From: an uncultured Lachnospiraceae bacterium
GTDB taxonomy: Bacteria; Bacillota; Clostridia; Lachnospirales; Lachnospiraceae
Direction of reading: 5' to 3'
Length of the DNA stretch: 46,146 nt
Assembly (NCBI GenBank): GCA_947178145.1
Contig: CAMWXE010000042.1
Coordinates: forward strand, 1 to 46,146
Below the pieces are notes generated by a model. It had not been told where the DNA came from. It worked only from the letters and a program-made list of their open reading frames with translations, and did no database searches. This document shows positions 15,536-24,392 of the stretch, in pieces. Position numbers and translations under genes: made by a program. Numbering within the stretch: position 1 is the stretch's first letter; each line of letters begins with the position of its first letter.

Positions 15536-16997
15536 CCACCGCATCGTGTGTGATAATGCTGAGCGGCTGCACCATAAGTCTGCGGTTCTCCTTATTGTAA
15601 TAAAATGCACCGAGCAGCACCTGATTTTCAAGCAGCGCACTATTGGGAAGCATGGAAAGGCGCAGTGTCGTCTCCTCCATATCCGGTATATTTCCCATAA
15701 GAATTGTGTCGTTATTCTTGTCGGCCAGCACAAAGTCCTCGCCTGTTTTTCCGATTCGGTTAAATGCAATCAGCTTAATCATCATGGGCTGGGTCATCGC
15801 GTTTTTGAGGAAATTCTTGACTGCTTTGGCCTCCTGCCTGACAGAAGTGACCGCGTGTTGGAAAATCGCCTCGTAATCCGCCTGCTCATACGCGCGAATC
15901 TGCGCGCCGTCCCATCTGACTCTGACATTTCCGTCGCCCGGATAGAACACCGCGCTCGGCACTTTTGCAACGCCAAAGATACTGTCCTCCTGCTTGACGT
16001 ATTTCAAGGATTTCAGCGGACGGTAATTGTAGTTCATGAAGATTTCTCCATTGTCCAAGTCCGCCCAGCAGCCCGTATCAATGTACTCTTTGCGCGCCTC
16101 GTCGTAAGTCACCCAGAAGGATAGCTGCATCAGGCTTGCATTCTTCTTGCTCTTTCCCAGTTCTTCCAGCTCTGACAGTTTCCAGATACCGCCAAGCTCC
16201 TCGTACAATACAGTATCTTCCAATGTTACATCGTCGTTCTCAAGTTTTTCATTGATGTACTGGCGTGATTTCTTGATTAAAGTCCACAGCTTCTCAAGCA
16301 CACTGATTGCCGCGTCATAGTGGGATTCGTCCTGATCTTTCTGGAACGCTGTTATCTCGATTAAGAGCTGATTGCACAATCTCTGCGGTCCCGGAAGGTA
16401 ATAATCCCCCATCTGCTTTGCAAGCTGCTGATAGGTTTTGAGCGAAGCGCCTCCAATTGTACCAAGACCTGCTGACATCAGGTCATTGACCACCTTTTCT
16501 ACCAGGTCAAGTCCCTCAAGCTGAGATTTTAATTTTTTCACCCTTGCATTCTTTGCGGTCCTTGCCGCGGAAGCTTTTTTCTTCTCTGCCTTTTTCTTCT
16601 CCTCCTCGGTCATCTCGCTCTCCGGCTTTGCGGCCTCATTTGCCTTGTTTTCCTTTGCCTGCTTCTTCTCGCGCTTCTTCTGAATGTCCTCTGGGACTTC
16701 GCAGATGCCAAAGTCTTTTTGGGCAAGCATTTCATACATCAGTGCCAGGCTATGCTTGCACGGGAACTGTCTGCTGGGACAGGTACAGCGGAATACCGGG
16801 TTGTTTTCGTCTATGTAATCTGCCGATGTAATGTAATTGCTCTTGCCGCTTCCTTTGCACTCTCCCATATAGAGCGTGTCGTCCTGCGTCCGCTCGAGCT
16901 TGACAAACCCGCCCTTCTGGGATATTTTCTTACCATTTGAGGCAGCCGCCGCATTCGGTGCCAGTGCTAAAATCTGCTGTTCTGTTATTTCTCTCAT
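15519..16997 (-). CDS. SWIM zinc-finger protein, first gene of the MoxR/VWA cluster
   Basis: A 492-residue protein. A SWIM zinc-binding motif, CTCPSRQFPCKH, lies at 71-82 (CxC...CxH ligands C71, C73, C80, H82). It is followed by a highly charged Lys/Glu helix at about 105-155, then a mostly helical region and a C-terminal beta-rich portion. SWIM domains bind DNA or proteins. A SWIM protein is the usual first member of MoxR-DUF5682-VWA clusters, here separated from the rest by extra genes. The last codons (VRLLY and TGA) fall in sequence resembling the adjacent ATPase remnant, so the native C terminus may have been altered. Start ATG is preceded by GGAAGGA about 11 bases upstream. Confidence 0.88.
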   Translation of the reverse strand: MREITEQQILALAPNAAAASNGKKISQKGGFVKLERTQDDTLYMGECKGSGKSNYITSADYIDENNPVFRCTCPSRQFPCKHSLALMYEMLAQKDFGICEVPEDIQKKREKKQAKENKANEAAKPESEMTEEEKKKAEKKKASAARTAKNARVKKLKSQLEGLDLVEKVVNDLMSAGLGTIGGASLKTYQQLAKQMGDYYLPGPQRLCNQLLIEITAFQKDQDESHYDAAISVLEKLWTLIKKSRQYINEKLENDDVTLEDTVLYEELGGIWKLSELEELGKSKKNASLMQLSFWVTYDEARKEYIDTGCWADLDNGEIFMNYNYRPLKSLKYVKQEDSIFGVAKVPSAVFYPGDGNVRVRWDGAQIRAYEQADYEAIFQHAVTSVRQEAKAVKNFLKNAMTQPMMIKLIAFNRIGKTGEDFVLADKNNDTILMGNIPDMEETTLRLSMLPNSALLENQVLLGAFYYNKENRRLMVQPLSIITHDAVVRLLY

Positions 16998-17089
16998 ATG
17001 AATTTCATTCCTTCCTTAATTTTGTTTCCTTTTATGATTTGTATTGCTTATATTGGTGCAATATCCATCCTTTCCCCTTTTACAATATA

Positions 17090-17527
17090 TCACTTTTCAC
17101 TTCCCAGCATGAACCGGAACCGCTCATGGATTTCAGGACAATCATGTTTCAGTGAAATGACATGCCCCTCTTTATCCAAGAAACAGTGTGTGCTTGTCCC
17201 TCTGGTGCGAAGCTCCCCGGTGATGCTGTCCGTCATTTCGTATTCCAGGTCAAGCCGCACACCATTGTACTTTGCGACTTTTACCTGAATCCGCACGGTG
17301 TCATCAAAATGCACCATACTCTTGTATTGGCAGGATACAGAGACAACCGGACTGATAATTCCGCTCTCTTCCATCCCCCGATAAGATATCCCAAACTGGC
17401 TCATGGCATCCATCCTTGCCTCCTCCATCCATCGGACATAATTGGAATGGTGGATAATGCCCATCTGGTCTGTCTCATAATATTTCGCATGATGTATGTA
17501 TGGTTTTACTGGATTTTCTTCACTCAT
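17090..17527 (-). CDS. Acyl-CoA thioesterase, YbgC/FadM-type hot-dog fold
   Basis: A 145-residue cytoplasmic protein of the 4-hydroxybenzoyl-CoA thioesterase superfamily, which hydrolyses acyl-CoA or acyl-ACP thioesters. The active-site signature is YYETDQMGIIHHSNYVRWME near residues 16-35: the Asp, the Gly-x-x-His and the Tyr are all present. Length matches the family. AAAGGGG precedes the ATG, and a candidate promoter lies at 17573-17600, so it is probably monocistronic. Physiological substrate cannot be read from the sequence. Confidence 0.88.
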   Translation of the reverse strand: MSEENPVKPYIHHAKYYETDQMGIIHHSNYVRWMEEARMDAMSQFGISYRGMEESGIISPVVSVSCQYKSMVHFDDTVRIQVKVAKYNGVRLDLEYEMTDSITGELRTRGTSTHCFLDKEGHVISLKHDCPEIHERFRFMLGSEK

Positions 17528-17572
17528 TTTCTAATATTCCCCTTTCCTATGAATGGTCATCCTATGTGTACC

Positions 17573-17600
17573 CTTATAAATAGTTGCAACAAGATTGCAA
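17573..17600 (-). promoter_or_regulatory. Candidate promoter of the thioesterase gene
   Basis: On the minus strand, TTGCAA (17595-17600), a 16-bp spacer and TATAAG (17573-17578). A second TTGCAA, itself a palindrome, lies within the spacer at 17584-17589. Distance to the start codon is about 45 bp. Confidence 0.5.
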
Positions 17601-17854
17601 TATTTTAAATTCGCATTCATCCCCTAAAGAATTGTTTATAAGCAATACAAAAACAACTCATCAAATCTAATAAATATCATAGCACAAAAACACATAAAAA
17701 TATATAAAATATCGCAAATCCTTCCTATTTTTCTCAAAATAGCAACCAAGTACGTTACAATCCACACCAACGCCAGTTTTTATCAGCTTATAAGTTATTG
17801 AGGTGTGAAAAGCAACAGATACACCTTTATCCATGCAAAATGCGGAAAGAAGTA

Positions 17855-17884
17855 TTGTAGAAATGCAAAAGAATGTGGTATACT
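17855..17884 (+). promoter_or_regulatory. Candidate promoter of the plus-strand membrane protein gene
   Basis: TTGTAG (17855-17860), an 18-bp spacer and TATACT (17879-17884), with TG three bases before the -10 element. The start codon is 60 bp downstream. Confidence 0.55.
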
Positions 17885-17943
17885 AAATAAAAAAATATGG
17901 GATAATTTAATATCTTAGTATATTGCACAAAAGGAGAATTTTT

Positions 17944-18600
17944 ATGAGAAGACATATTTTATCAACTGATGCTTTCATCTGTCTGTGTTTATCAATGCTG
18001 ATCGCCTGCGGAACAGGGATGATTGCAGGCCGCATAGCAGAAATTGTTTATGAGAAAACGTTGGAAGAACATCAGCCTGTAGATGGTGAGATTGGTGGAC
18101 GGGCAGACGAAACCGTATTCCGGGCGCAGAGTGTAGAGGACTTGCTAAGCCATGACACGTTTACCATTGTTTCTCATGGCATTCGTTATAGAAATGAAGG
18201 CACCGGCTTTCATAATAACACTTATCTGTATAATGTTGAACTCCCTAGCGGAGAACGGATCGCTGCCCGCGTCAACGATGATAGTATCCAATCGACGGGT
18301 ACTTCGATTTTTAACGGTGACAATATCCTGCCGCTTGGTCATATTATCTGGGAAGACCTGACGCAAGACCAGGCATTTCTTCATCAGATTGAAAGCATAA
18401 AACCACTCACCAGAAAGGATTTTTATGTGGATATGGTGGGGAACACAGCTGTGATGGATGCGGAGTTGGCCTTGGAAACGCCCAAAATCGTGACACAGGT
18501 GTTGACAGTCTTCATATTCTACCCCATTTTTCACACAATCGGCTCAAAGCTTGGGATATTTCCGACCTATTTCGTATTTACGAAGAAAAAGAAGGACTGA
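17944..18600 (+). CDS. Membrane protein of unknown function
   Basis: A 218-residue protein, the only plus-strand gene in the left half besides shadow frames. It has an N-terminal membrane segment (ICLCLSMLIACGTGMIAG, about 12-29), an extracytoplasmic domain of about 145 residues, and a C-terminal hydrophobic stretch (VLTVFIFYPIFHTIG, about 184-198) followed by a basic tail KKKKD. I do not recognise the family. The ATG at 17944 has AGGAG seven bases upstream; an upstream in-frame TTG at 17923 is less likely. It converges with pgeF, with one base between the stops. Confidence 0.75.
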   Translation: MRRHILSTDAFICLCLSMLIACGTGMIAGRIAEIVYEKTLEEHQPVDGEIGGRADETVFRAQSVEDLLSHDTFTIVSHGIRYRNEGTGFHNNTYLYNVELPSGERIAARVNDDSIQSTGTSIFNGDNILPLGHIIWEDLTQDQAFLHQIESIKPLTRKDFYVDMVGNTAVMDAELALETPKIVTQVLTVFIFYPIFHTIGSKLGIFPTYFVFTKKKKD

Positions 18601-18601
18601 T

Positions 18602-19525
18602 TTATTTTAACATCATAAAAGCGCCAAGATTTCCACGCCTTCCCCTGCTGGCTCTATGACTAAACAAAAGCTCAGGATTACAGCAGGTGCACACATCTGT
18701 CACTTCGATATTTTGATTGGGCACACCGGCATCGCGAAATACCCTGAAATTTGCGTACCACAAATTAAGCTGGTACTTGCCAGTTTCTCTCTGCTCCATC
18801 AGACAGTCATCGATGTCCTTTTGTGTGTAGTCCTGCTGATATCGCATAAGGTATTCCACAGCCTTTGCGTCATCCCGCACAAAGTTTTTTCCAAAGGCAA
18901 GTGCAACATCTTCATTCACCTCATAGCAGCGCTGACAGATAGAAGGCGCAATTGCGACTCTTACCTCTTCAGGCTTTGTGCCATACGCTGCCCGCATTTT
19001 GTCTAACGTCACTTTTCCCATTTTTCCGACAGTTCCGCGCCATCCAGAATGTGACAGCCCAATTGCTTTGTTCACGGGATCTACAATAAAAAGCGGTACG
19101 CAGTCCGCATAAAAAGTAGCTAAGACAATCCCTCTTTCATTTGTGATCAGACCGTCCACATCTGTATAATCCCGCTCTCTGACGACCCCTTTTCCCTTGT
19201 CGGCAGCAGTCACCATGCGAACGTTCGTTGTGTGTGTCTGCTGCGAACAGACAATATCACCGCTTGTCATCCCAAGATGCGCTGCAGCCCTTCTGTAATT
19301 TTCATCCACATTTTCTTTCAGATCACCCTGTGAATAGCTGAAATTGAGGGAATACAGATAATCACTGCTAACTCCACCATATCTTGTTGTAAAAAAATGC
19401 TCCACAATGCCAGTCTGCTCCAGACCGGAAAATGTAAAATATGCCATTTCCTGATTGCTCTTGTCAAATTCCAGTCTGCATATTCCCCTGCCGCCATATC
19501 GAATAATCTGTTCTGTCCTACCCAT
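18602..19525 (-). CDS. pgeF: Peptidoglycan editing factor PgeF (YfiH/YlmD, laccase domain)
   Basis: A 307-residue protein of the multicopper-oxidase-like YfiH/YlmD family, known to act on purine nucleosides or to remove misplaced residues from peptidoglycan precursors. Hallmarks are SQQTHTTNVR (substrate/metal His), TFYADCVPLFI with the conserved Cys, GLSHSGWRGTV with the conserved His, and QRCYEVNEDV. I start at the ATG at 19525, which has AGAGG five bases upstream; an in-frame upstream codon at 19579 would overlap the yraN gene. It ends the rnhB-to-pgeF run. Confidence 0.88.
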   Translation of the reverse strand: MGRTEQIIRYGGRGICRLEFDKSNQEMAYFTFSGLEQTGIVEHFFTTRYGGVSSDYLYSLNFSYSQGDLKENVDENYRRAAAHLGMTSGDIVCSQQTHTTNVRMVTAADKGKGVVRERDYTDVDGLITNERGIVLATFYADCVPLFIVDPVNKAIGLSHSGWRGTVGKMGKVTLDKMRAAYGTKPEEVRVAIAPSICQRCYEVNEDVALAFGKNFVRDDAKAVEYLMRYQQDYTQKDIDDCLMEQRETGKYQLNLWYANFRVFRDAGVPNQNIEVTDVCTCCNPELLFSHRASRGRRGNLGAFMMLK

Positions 19526-19545
19526 ACTTTCCTCTCTCAAAACAA

Positions 19546-19899
19546 TTAATATATATGCGCAAATGCATTTTGATACCATGTTATTTCCATCCCGCAGATT
19601 GCGACCACATCATACCGCACAGGTGTGAAATCTCCCATGTGATGAATCATTCGATAATAATCTGCCACCCGGCATATGTTCCGCTGCTTACCATAATTCA
19701 CCGCCTCCACAGGGTATCCCTTTGCGTTATCTTTGCGGTACTTTACCTCAAAAAATACGATGTACTCGCCATCTCTTCCAACGATATCAATCTCGCCTCT
19801 GCGGTTTCTGTAATTGTGTTCCAGTATCTTTACACCCCGCCTTTGCAGATACTCTATGGCAAGCTGCTCATACTCTGCACCCTTTTTCCTGGTATTCAT
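19546..19899 (-). CDS. YraN family (UPF0102) nuclease-like protein
   Basis: A 117-residue protein with the restriction-endonuclease-like core of the YraN family: NYRNRRGEIDIVGRDG, then VFFEVKYR, giving the E-x-D...E-x-K arrangement typical of PD-(D/E)XK folds. The cellular role of the family is unproven. It is commonly found beside rnhB, as here in the same run of minus-strand genes. Confidence 0.9.
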   Translation of the reverse strand: MNTRKKGAEYEQLAIEYLQRRGVKILEHNYRNRRGEIDIVGRDGEYIVFFEVKYRKDNAKGYPVEAVNYGKQRNICRVADYYRMIHHMGDFTPVRYDVVAICGMEITWYQNAFAHIY

Positions 19900-19910
19900 C
19901 CATTTTCATC

Positions 19911-20219
19911 CTACTGTTTTTTGCTGTTCTGATAGGCACTTACCTTTGACTTAATCTTATCCATACTGTCCACAAACATGAGAATCTCCGCTACCACTTC
20001 ATAGAGCTCTGGCGGTATCATATCGCCAATCTGCAGTTTCGACAGTGTATTTGCGAGCTTATCATCTTTATGGACAGGCACATCTGCCTGTTTTGCCTGC
20101 TCTATTATCCGATCTGCAAGCGCCCCGCGCCCCATTGCAATGACTCTGGGCGCACTGTCTGACGGGTCATACTCAAGCGCCACTGCCTGTTTTACTTTTT
20201 TATTCTTATCCACTGCCAT
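19911..20219 (-). CDS. FlhB C-terminal-domain homologue (EscU/YscU/HrcU family)
   Basis: A 102-residue protein matching only the cytoplasmic C-terminal domain of the flagellar export switch FlhB: AVALEYDP, APRVIAMGRGALADRIIEQAK, VPVHKDDKLANTL and IPPELYEVVAEIL. The membrane domain is absent, and so is the NPTH autocleavage site that would precede AVALEY. Such stand-alone FlhB tails (FlhX-like) occur beside FliK-like genes in clostridia and may modulate the substrate-specificity switch. It is 29 bp downstream of the FliK-like gene. Confidence 0.88.
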   Translation of the reverse strand: MAVDKNKKVKQAVALEYDPSDSAPRVIAMGRGALADRIIEQAKQADVPVHKDDKLANTLSKLQIGDMIPPELYEVVAEILMFVDSMDKIKSKVSAYQNSKKQ

Positions 20220-20248
20220 CTCTTCAACATCCTCTATCCCGTTTTATT

Positions 20249-22096
20249 TTATGCGCGCGTATCAAAGGTCTGATAACTCAGCACCGCGTTTCCGCCTGCC
20301 ACTTGCTCCTCCATGCGCTCTAAAACCGTCTTGTCTTCTTCCTTTTCCAAGATCATATTTTTGCATTGATATCCCTTTTTCGAAAGCCTCTGCGCCAATT
20401 CATCAATATGTTCCTCCACTAACGCAATCGCATCTTCGTCAAGATAAAATTTCGTCGTAACCTGATTTCTCTCGGTTTGAAGGGAAATACTGACATCCAA
20501 TGCCCCCATATGATCCATATCCAAATGCAAAAACGCTGTGAGCATGCCATCCTTGCGCGCCATATTCTTTTTGTTTGTATAGACATACAGATCCCCATGC
20601 GCCTGGGAATTGCTCAGTTTCAATGGAAGCTGTACATAGTTAAACATCTGATTCATATGATTCATAAACTCGACATTCTCGCTGATATTTCCCATAGCAC
20701 GCGCCTGTGTGCCACTTCCACTCTGTCCACTGGCCTGCATCGCCTCATTCATCATGCGCGTCAGTTGACTGCTTTCCTTTGCAAGCTTTTGATAAAATTC
20801 CTCCACCCTGCCTTCCTGCGCCAGTTCCTGCGGCGTCAGCGTCCATTGCTTTTGCAGTCCATTTTTAATCATTGACTGAAACGGCTCCGAGCGGAATATC
20901 TCCGCTTTCTGTTCTGTTGTCAACTGCTTTCCCAAATCACTGTCCAACAACAACTGCTTTATATCTTTGATATCGAACTTGCTGTCCCTGATTCCCTCTC
21001 TGATAATCGAAACTATCTTATCAGGAAGTGTCTGCGGTCTTTCCCCTTTTAGCTGTTCCAGAATCGTGTCAGGCGACGTTTTGTTCTGATTGACTGCCTC
21101 CCCCTGCTTTGACGGGTATCCGGCGTCTTTGTCTGTCACTGTCCTGTTACCCGCATTCCCAACCGCTGTGGAACCCTGTGGATTATTTTTTGTTACTGTG
21201 GCTGTTTCCGAATTTGTTCCTGCATCTGGCTGCACCTCTGGGTCTTCCTGCGATGCCGCAGCATCGTTATGATTATCTGCTGTTGCCTGTGTTTTACTGT
21301 CTGGTTCTTCCTCCCCTGCCAGCAGCACAAGCACCTGTTCCATAAATTTCCCGCCGTTTTCCAACGCAGTCTGCCCTGATACAGCCCCTTGCATACTATC
21401 GGATGTATTGCTCGACATCGTACTCTGATTTGCCTGCATTTCTGCATTTCCAGTCAGTGTGTCATATAACTTCAGAATCTCGTCAGAAGCCTCCCTGATG
21501 CCATCAAGCAGCTTGTGCTCCATATTCTGATAATTCTGAAGCTGAATAATACTATTGTCATTGACCGGAAGCTGCAGCTTATTCAATTTGATCAGATCCG
21601 CTATGCTTGCCGTGGGATTCTGCAGCGTCAAACGGTTAAACAGCATCAGCGTATTTTTGTTGATTGACATTCCATTTTCTATCAGCGTTGACACAAGTGT
21701 CAGGTTTCTGTCATTGACAGCCATCTGCGCCGCCCGGAGCGCTGACTCGCCCACCCGCAGCATCTGCATCTTCCCGTCATAGACAGGCTTTAATACCACC
21801 CTGTTGTCCTTGTTGGACTGTACCTGCAGATTCATAAACTGCCCGATGGCCACCTGCACATCGCGCTCAAGCTTCGCCGCCATATACTGCCCGTTTGTCA
21901 GCTGTATCTGAACATCCTCGCCGTTGACAGAGACTATCTCACCCTGAAACGTATCACCAGGCTGCAGCTGTGTCACATCCACTCCCTGTGTGCCGGCAGA
22001 GCCTGCATTCCCTGTCACACTCACATTTCCAGCATATCCCTGTCCTACCGATGTCCCTTCATAGCTATGTGAAAATCCTGATAAAAAGCTGTCCAT
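20249..22096 (-). CDS. FliK-like flagellar hook-length control protein
   Basis: A 615-residue protein. The N-terminal third has a conserved globular part (TQLQPGDTFQGEIVSVNGEDV). A long Gln/Asn/Thr-rich low-complexity linker spans about 215-350. The C terminus carries a hook-length-control type domain (LHLDMDHMGALDVSISLQ, about 525-590). FliK measures hook length and triggers the FlhB switch; an FlhB-tail gene follows immediately. Because no other flagellar genes are in the window, a diverged non-flagellar role cannot be excluded. GGAGGGAAGCTT precedes the ATG. Confidence 0.75.
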   Translation of the reverse strand: MDSFLSGFSHSYEGTSVGQGYAGNVSVTGNAGSAGTQGVDVTQLQPGDTFQGEIVSVNGEDVQIQLTNGQYMAAKLERDVQVAIGQFMNLQVQSNKDNRVVLKPVYDGKMQMLRVGESALRAAQMAVNDRNLTLVSTLIENGMSINKNTLMLFNRLTLQNPTASIADLIKLNKLQLPVNDNSIIQLQNYQNMEHKLLDGIREASDEILKLYDTLTGNAEMQANQSTMSSNTSDSMQGAVSGQTALENGGKFMEQVLVLLAGEEEPDSKTQATADNHNDAAASQEDPEVQPDAGTNSETATVTKNNPQGSTAVGNAGNRTVTDKDAGYPSKQGEAVNQNKTSPDTILEQLKGERPQTLPDKIVSIIREGIRDSKFDIKDIKQLLLDSDLGKQLTTEQKAEIFRSEPFQSMIKNGLQKQWTLTPQELAQEGRVEEFYQKLAKESSQLTRMMNEAMQASGQSGSGTQARAMGNISENVEFMNHMNQMFNYVQLPLKLSNSQAHGDLYVYTNKKNMARKDGMLTAFLHLDMDHMGALDVSISLQTERNQVTTKFYLDEDAIALVEEHIDELAQRLSKKGYQCKNMILEKEEDKTVLERMEEQVAGGNAVLSYQTFDTRA

Positions 22097-22117
22097 AAGC
22101 TTCCCTCCAAGTGATTC

Positions 22118-22882
22118 TTATTCCTCAATAAAGTGTTTGATAAAGCTCTTTCTATGTATGGGGGATGCCCCGTGTTTTTTCAACGCTTCGATGTGAACCG
22201 CCGCCCCATATCCCTTATTATCTGCAAAATGGTACTCTGGATATGTTTTATCATACGTCACCATCAGGCGATCCCTCGTCACTTTCGCGATAATGCTTGC
22301 CGCGGCAATCGATACACTCTTAGCGTCTCCCTTTATGATTGGAACCTGCCTGATATTCACCCCCGGAATCGTAACTGCATCGTTTAACAGCAGATCCGGC
22401 TGTACACTCAGACTGCCGATTGCCTGACGCATTGCCTCATAGGTGGCCTGCAGAATATTGATCTCATCAATCCGCTCATGCGACGCATACCCAATTCCCA
22501 CAGCTACTGCCTCTTTCATAATCACATCATAGAGCGCTTCCCGCTTTTTCTCACTCAGCTGCTTGGAATCGTTGAGATACAGTATCTGGCAATCCTTCGG
22601 CAATATCACAGCGCTTGCCACAACAGGCCCTGCAAGAGGTCCCCTTCCAACCTCGTCAATGCCGCAAATATATCCAAAAGAAGCATATTCCTTTTCATAC
22701 TTTTTCATGCATTCTGTGCGCTGTTTCTCTTTCTCATAAGCGTCAATGCCTTTTTTTGCCTTCGCCACAAGTGCCTGCACACCGCTTCGCTCATCTTTCT
22801 CATATGTTTTCACAAAAACAGGCAGCTCACTTTCGCATGCTGCCTTAAATTCATTTTTGATCTCTCCTATTTTCTTTTCCAC
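22118..22882 (-). CDS. rnhB: Ribonuclease HII
   Basis: A 254-residue RNase HII, which cleaves the RNA strand of RNA-DNA hybrids and excises misincorporated ribonucleotides. The catalytic core begins [14 protein letters not shown] at about 74-87 (D76 and E77), with further motifs [25 protein letters not shown] and [12 protein letters not shown]. The extra N-terminal 70 residues are charged and helical, as in many Firmicutes homologues. The start is GTG at 22882 with GGGGATTTT before it. Confidence 0.95.
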   Translation of the reverse strand: MEKKIGEIKNEFKAACESELPVFVKTYEKDERSGVQALVAKAKKGIDAYEKEKQRTECMKKYEKEYASFGYICGIDEVGRGPLAGPVVASAVILPKDCQILYLNDSKQLSEKKREALYDVIMKEAVAVGIGYASHERIDEINILQATYEAMRQAIGSLSVQPDLLLNDAVTIPGVNIRQVPIIKGDAKSVSIAAASIIAKVTRDRLMVTYDKTYPEYHFADNKGYGAAVHIEALKKHGASPIHRKSFIKHFIEE

Positions 22883-22936
22883 AAAATCCCCATATCCTTT
22901 CCCATTGATACACTTACTGCAACTGTTCAGTGAATT

Positions 22937-23476
22937 TTACTGGTGCTTCAATATTCCAAATTTCGAAGAAGGCCATATTCGGATAAACGCCCTGCCAATG
23001 ATATCATTGCGATGAATGTTCCCCACGGAGGGATCTCTGCTGTCCGAACTGTTGTTCCGATTGTCTCCCATTACAAAATACTCATCTTCTCCGAGCAATA
23101 TCGGGTCTGCTGCCCTCCCGGGATTCTGAATGATCTCCCGCCCATAGGACTCTTCCAATATCTCGCCATCGATGTATATGTTTCCGCTCTCATCAATCTG
23201 AACAGTCTCTCCCGGCATCCCGATAATTCGTTTGATATAATAGGTATCTGTATCATATTGAAAAGGAAATACAATAATGTCATACCGCTCCGGATCATGA
23301 AAACGATACGATATCTTATCGACAATCAGATGATCCCCATCACTCAAAGTAGTCTCCATGCTGCTGCCGCTTACCTGTGTCCTCTGCCCCACATATGTAA
23401 CAATAAGATAAGCGGCGCAAAATACCAGCAATAGATAAATACTGATGCTCAATATTTCCTTCAATATATTTTTCAT
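22937..23476 (-). CDS. lepB: Signal peptidase I, first copy
   Basis: A 179-residue type I signal peptidase that removes signal peptides on the outer face of the membrane. One N-terminal membrane anchor (about 8-28), then the catalytic serine in SGSSMETTL (S39), the lysine in YYIKRIIGMPGE (K82) and the GDNRNNSSDSR box. I prefer the ATG at 23476, which has AGGGG nine bases upstream, over 23515, which overlaps the rbgA stop. It is separated from a second signal peptidase gene by rbgA alone. Confidence 0.93.
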   Translation of the reverse strand: MKNILKEILSISIYLLLVFCAAYLIVTYVGQRTQVSGSSMETTLSDGDHLIVDKISYRFHDPERYDIIVFPFQYDTDTYYIKRIIGMPGETVQIDESGNIYIDGEILEESYGREIIQNPGRAADPILLGEDEYFVMGDNRNNSSDSRDPSVGNIHRNDIIGRAFIRIWPSSKFGILKHQ

Positions 23477-23511
23477 TTTAATTTCCCCTGTTTGTATTAT
23501 TTCTGTTTCCA

Positions 23512-24366
23512 TCATTTCTCTGGCATCTCCAATGTAATTTTTCCTATTCTTCCATTTCTGAAATCATCCACAATCATCGAAGATGCTTTCATAATGTCCA
23601 GCTCCTCACCTTTCAAATAGCACTTTTTGCTGACGCAGACCGCCTTGATCGTTTCGTAAGCATCCTGTTGCGCGGGAATCTCGATATCATATCTTTTTTC
23701 CAGAAGTCCTGGATATTCTCTGCACAAGAAATGAATCAAATCATATGCAAGCTCATCTAAATGCACAATCTCATCGTTCATGGACCCTATCATAGCAAGA
23801 TGCAGCCCCACCGTCTGATCTTCAAATTTCGGCCACAAAATACCAGGGGTGTCAAGCAGCTCCAATCCTTTATTCAGGCGAATCCACTGTTTTCCCTTTG
23901 TCACACCGGGTTTGTTGCCAGTCTTGGTACATGCCCTTCCTGCAAACGAATTGATAAATGTGGACTTTCCGACATTCGGAATCCCCACCACCATAGCCCG
24001 CACAGGCCTGTTAAGGATACCCCTGCGTCTGTCACGCTCTATCTTTTCCCTGCATGCCTCCTGCACGACGCCCTGAATTGATTTCACCCCGGCTCCCGTT
24101 TTGGAATTGATTTCCAGCACATGAAATCCCTTGTCTGCAAAGTACTCCATCCACACCTTGTTTTTCCCTGTATCTGCCAAATCGGATTTATTTAAAAGAA
24201 TGATTCTCGATTTATTTTTACCCAGTTCATCGATATCCGGATTTCTGCTGCTGATCGGAACTCTGGCATCCACCAGCTCAATCACTAGGTCTATCAGTTT
24301 GATATCCTCCTGCATCATCCGCTTGGCCTTTGTCATATGCCCTGGATACCATTGATAATTCGCCAT
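23512..24366 (-). CDS. ylqF: Ribosome biogenesis GTPase RbgA/YlqF
   Basis: A 284-residue circularly permuted GTPase needed for late assembly of the 50S subunit. The permuted motif order is visible: NKSD (G4, 59-62) comes before GIPNVGKS (G1, 128-135) and DTPG (G3, 172-175). The N-terminal YPGHMTKAKRMM is the family hallmark and the C-terminal domain follows. It lies between two signal peptidase genes, the usual lepB-rbgA-rnhB neighbourhood in Firmicutes. Confidence 0.95.
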   Translation of the reverse strand: MANYQWYPGHMTKAKRMMQEDIKLIDLVIELVDARVPISSRNPDIDELGKNKSRIILLNKSDLADTGKNKVWMEYFADKGFHVLEINSKTGAGVKSIQGVVQEACREKIERDRRRGILNRPVRAMVVGIPNVGKSTFINSFAGRACTKTGNKPGVTKGKQWIRLNKGLELLDTPGILWPKFEDQTVGLHLAMIGSMNDEIVHLDELAYDLIHFLCREYPGLLEKRYDIEIPAQQDAYETIKAVCVSKKCYLKGEELDIMKASSMIVDDFRNGRIGKITLEMPEK

Positions 24367-24392
24367 ATTTGATTCATGCCTTTCTGTTTCAT

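Larger units (their letters stand above)
17528..17943. other. AT-rich divergent intergenic region
   Basis: About 416 bp separate the thioesterase gene from the divergent plus-strand membrane protein gene. Apart from one candidate promoter at each end, I see no ORF, tRNA or structured RNA. The central part (about 17620-17780) is strongly AT-rich. Confidence 0.6.

Noticed and set aside
15341..15769. 142-residue minus-strand frame as a real gene
   Set aside because: Its 5' part is antisense-frame reading of the SWIM gene and its 3' part is out-of-frame ATPase remnant; no ribosome binding site or family match.
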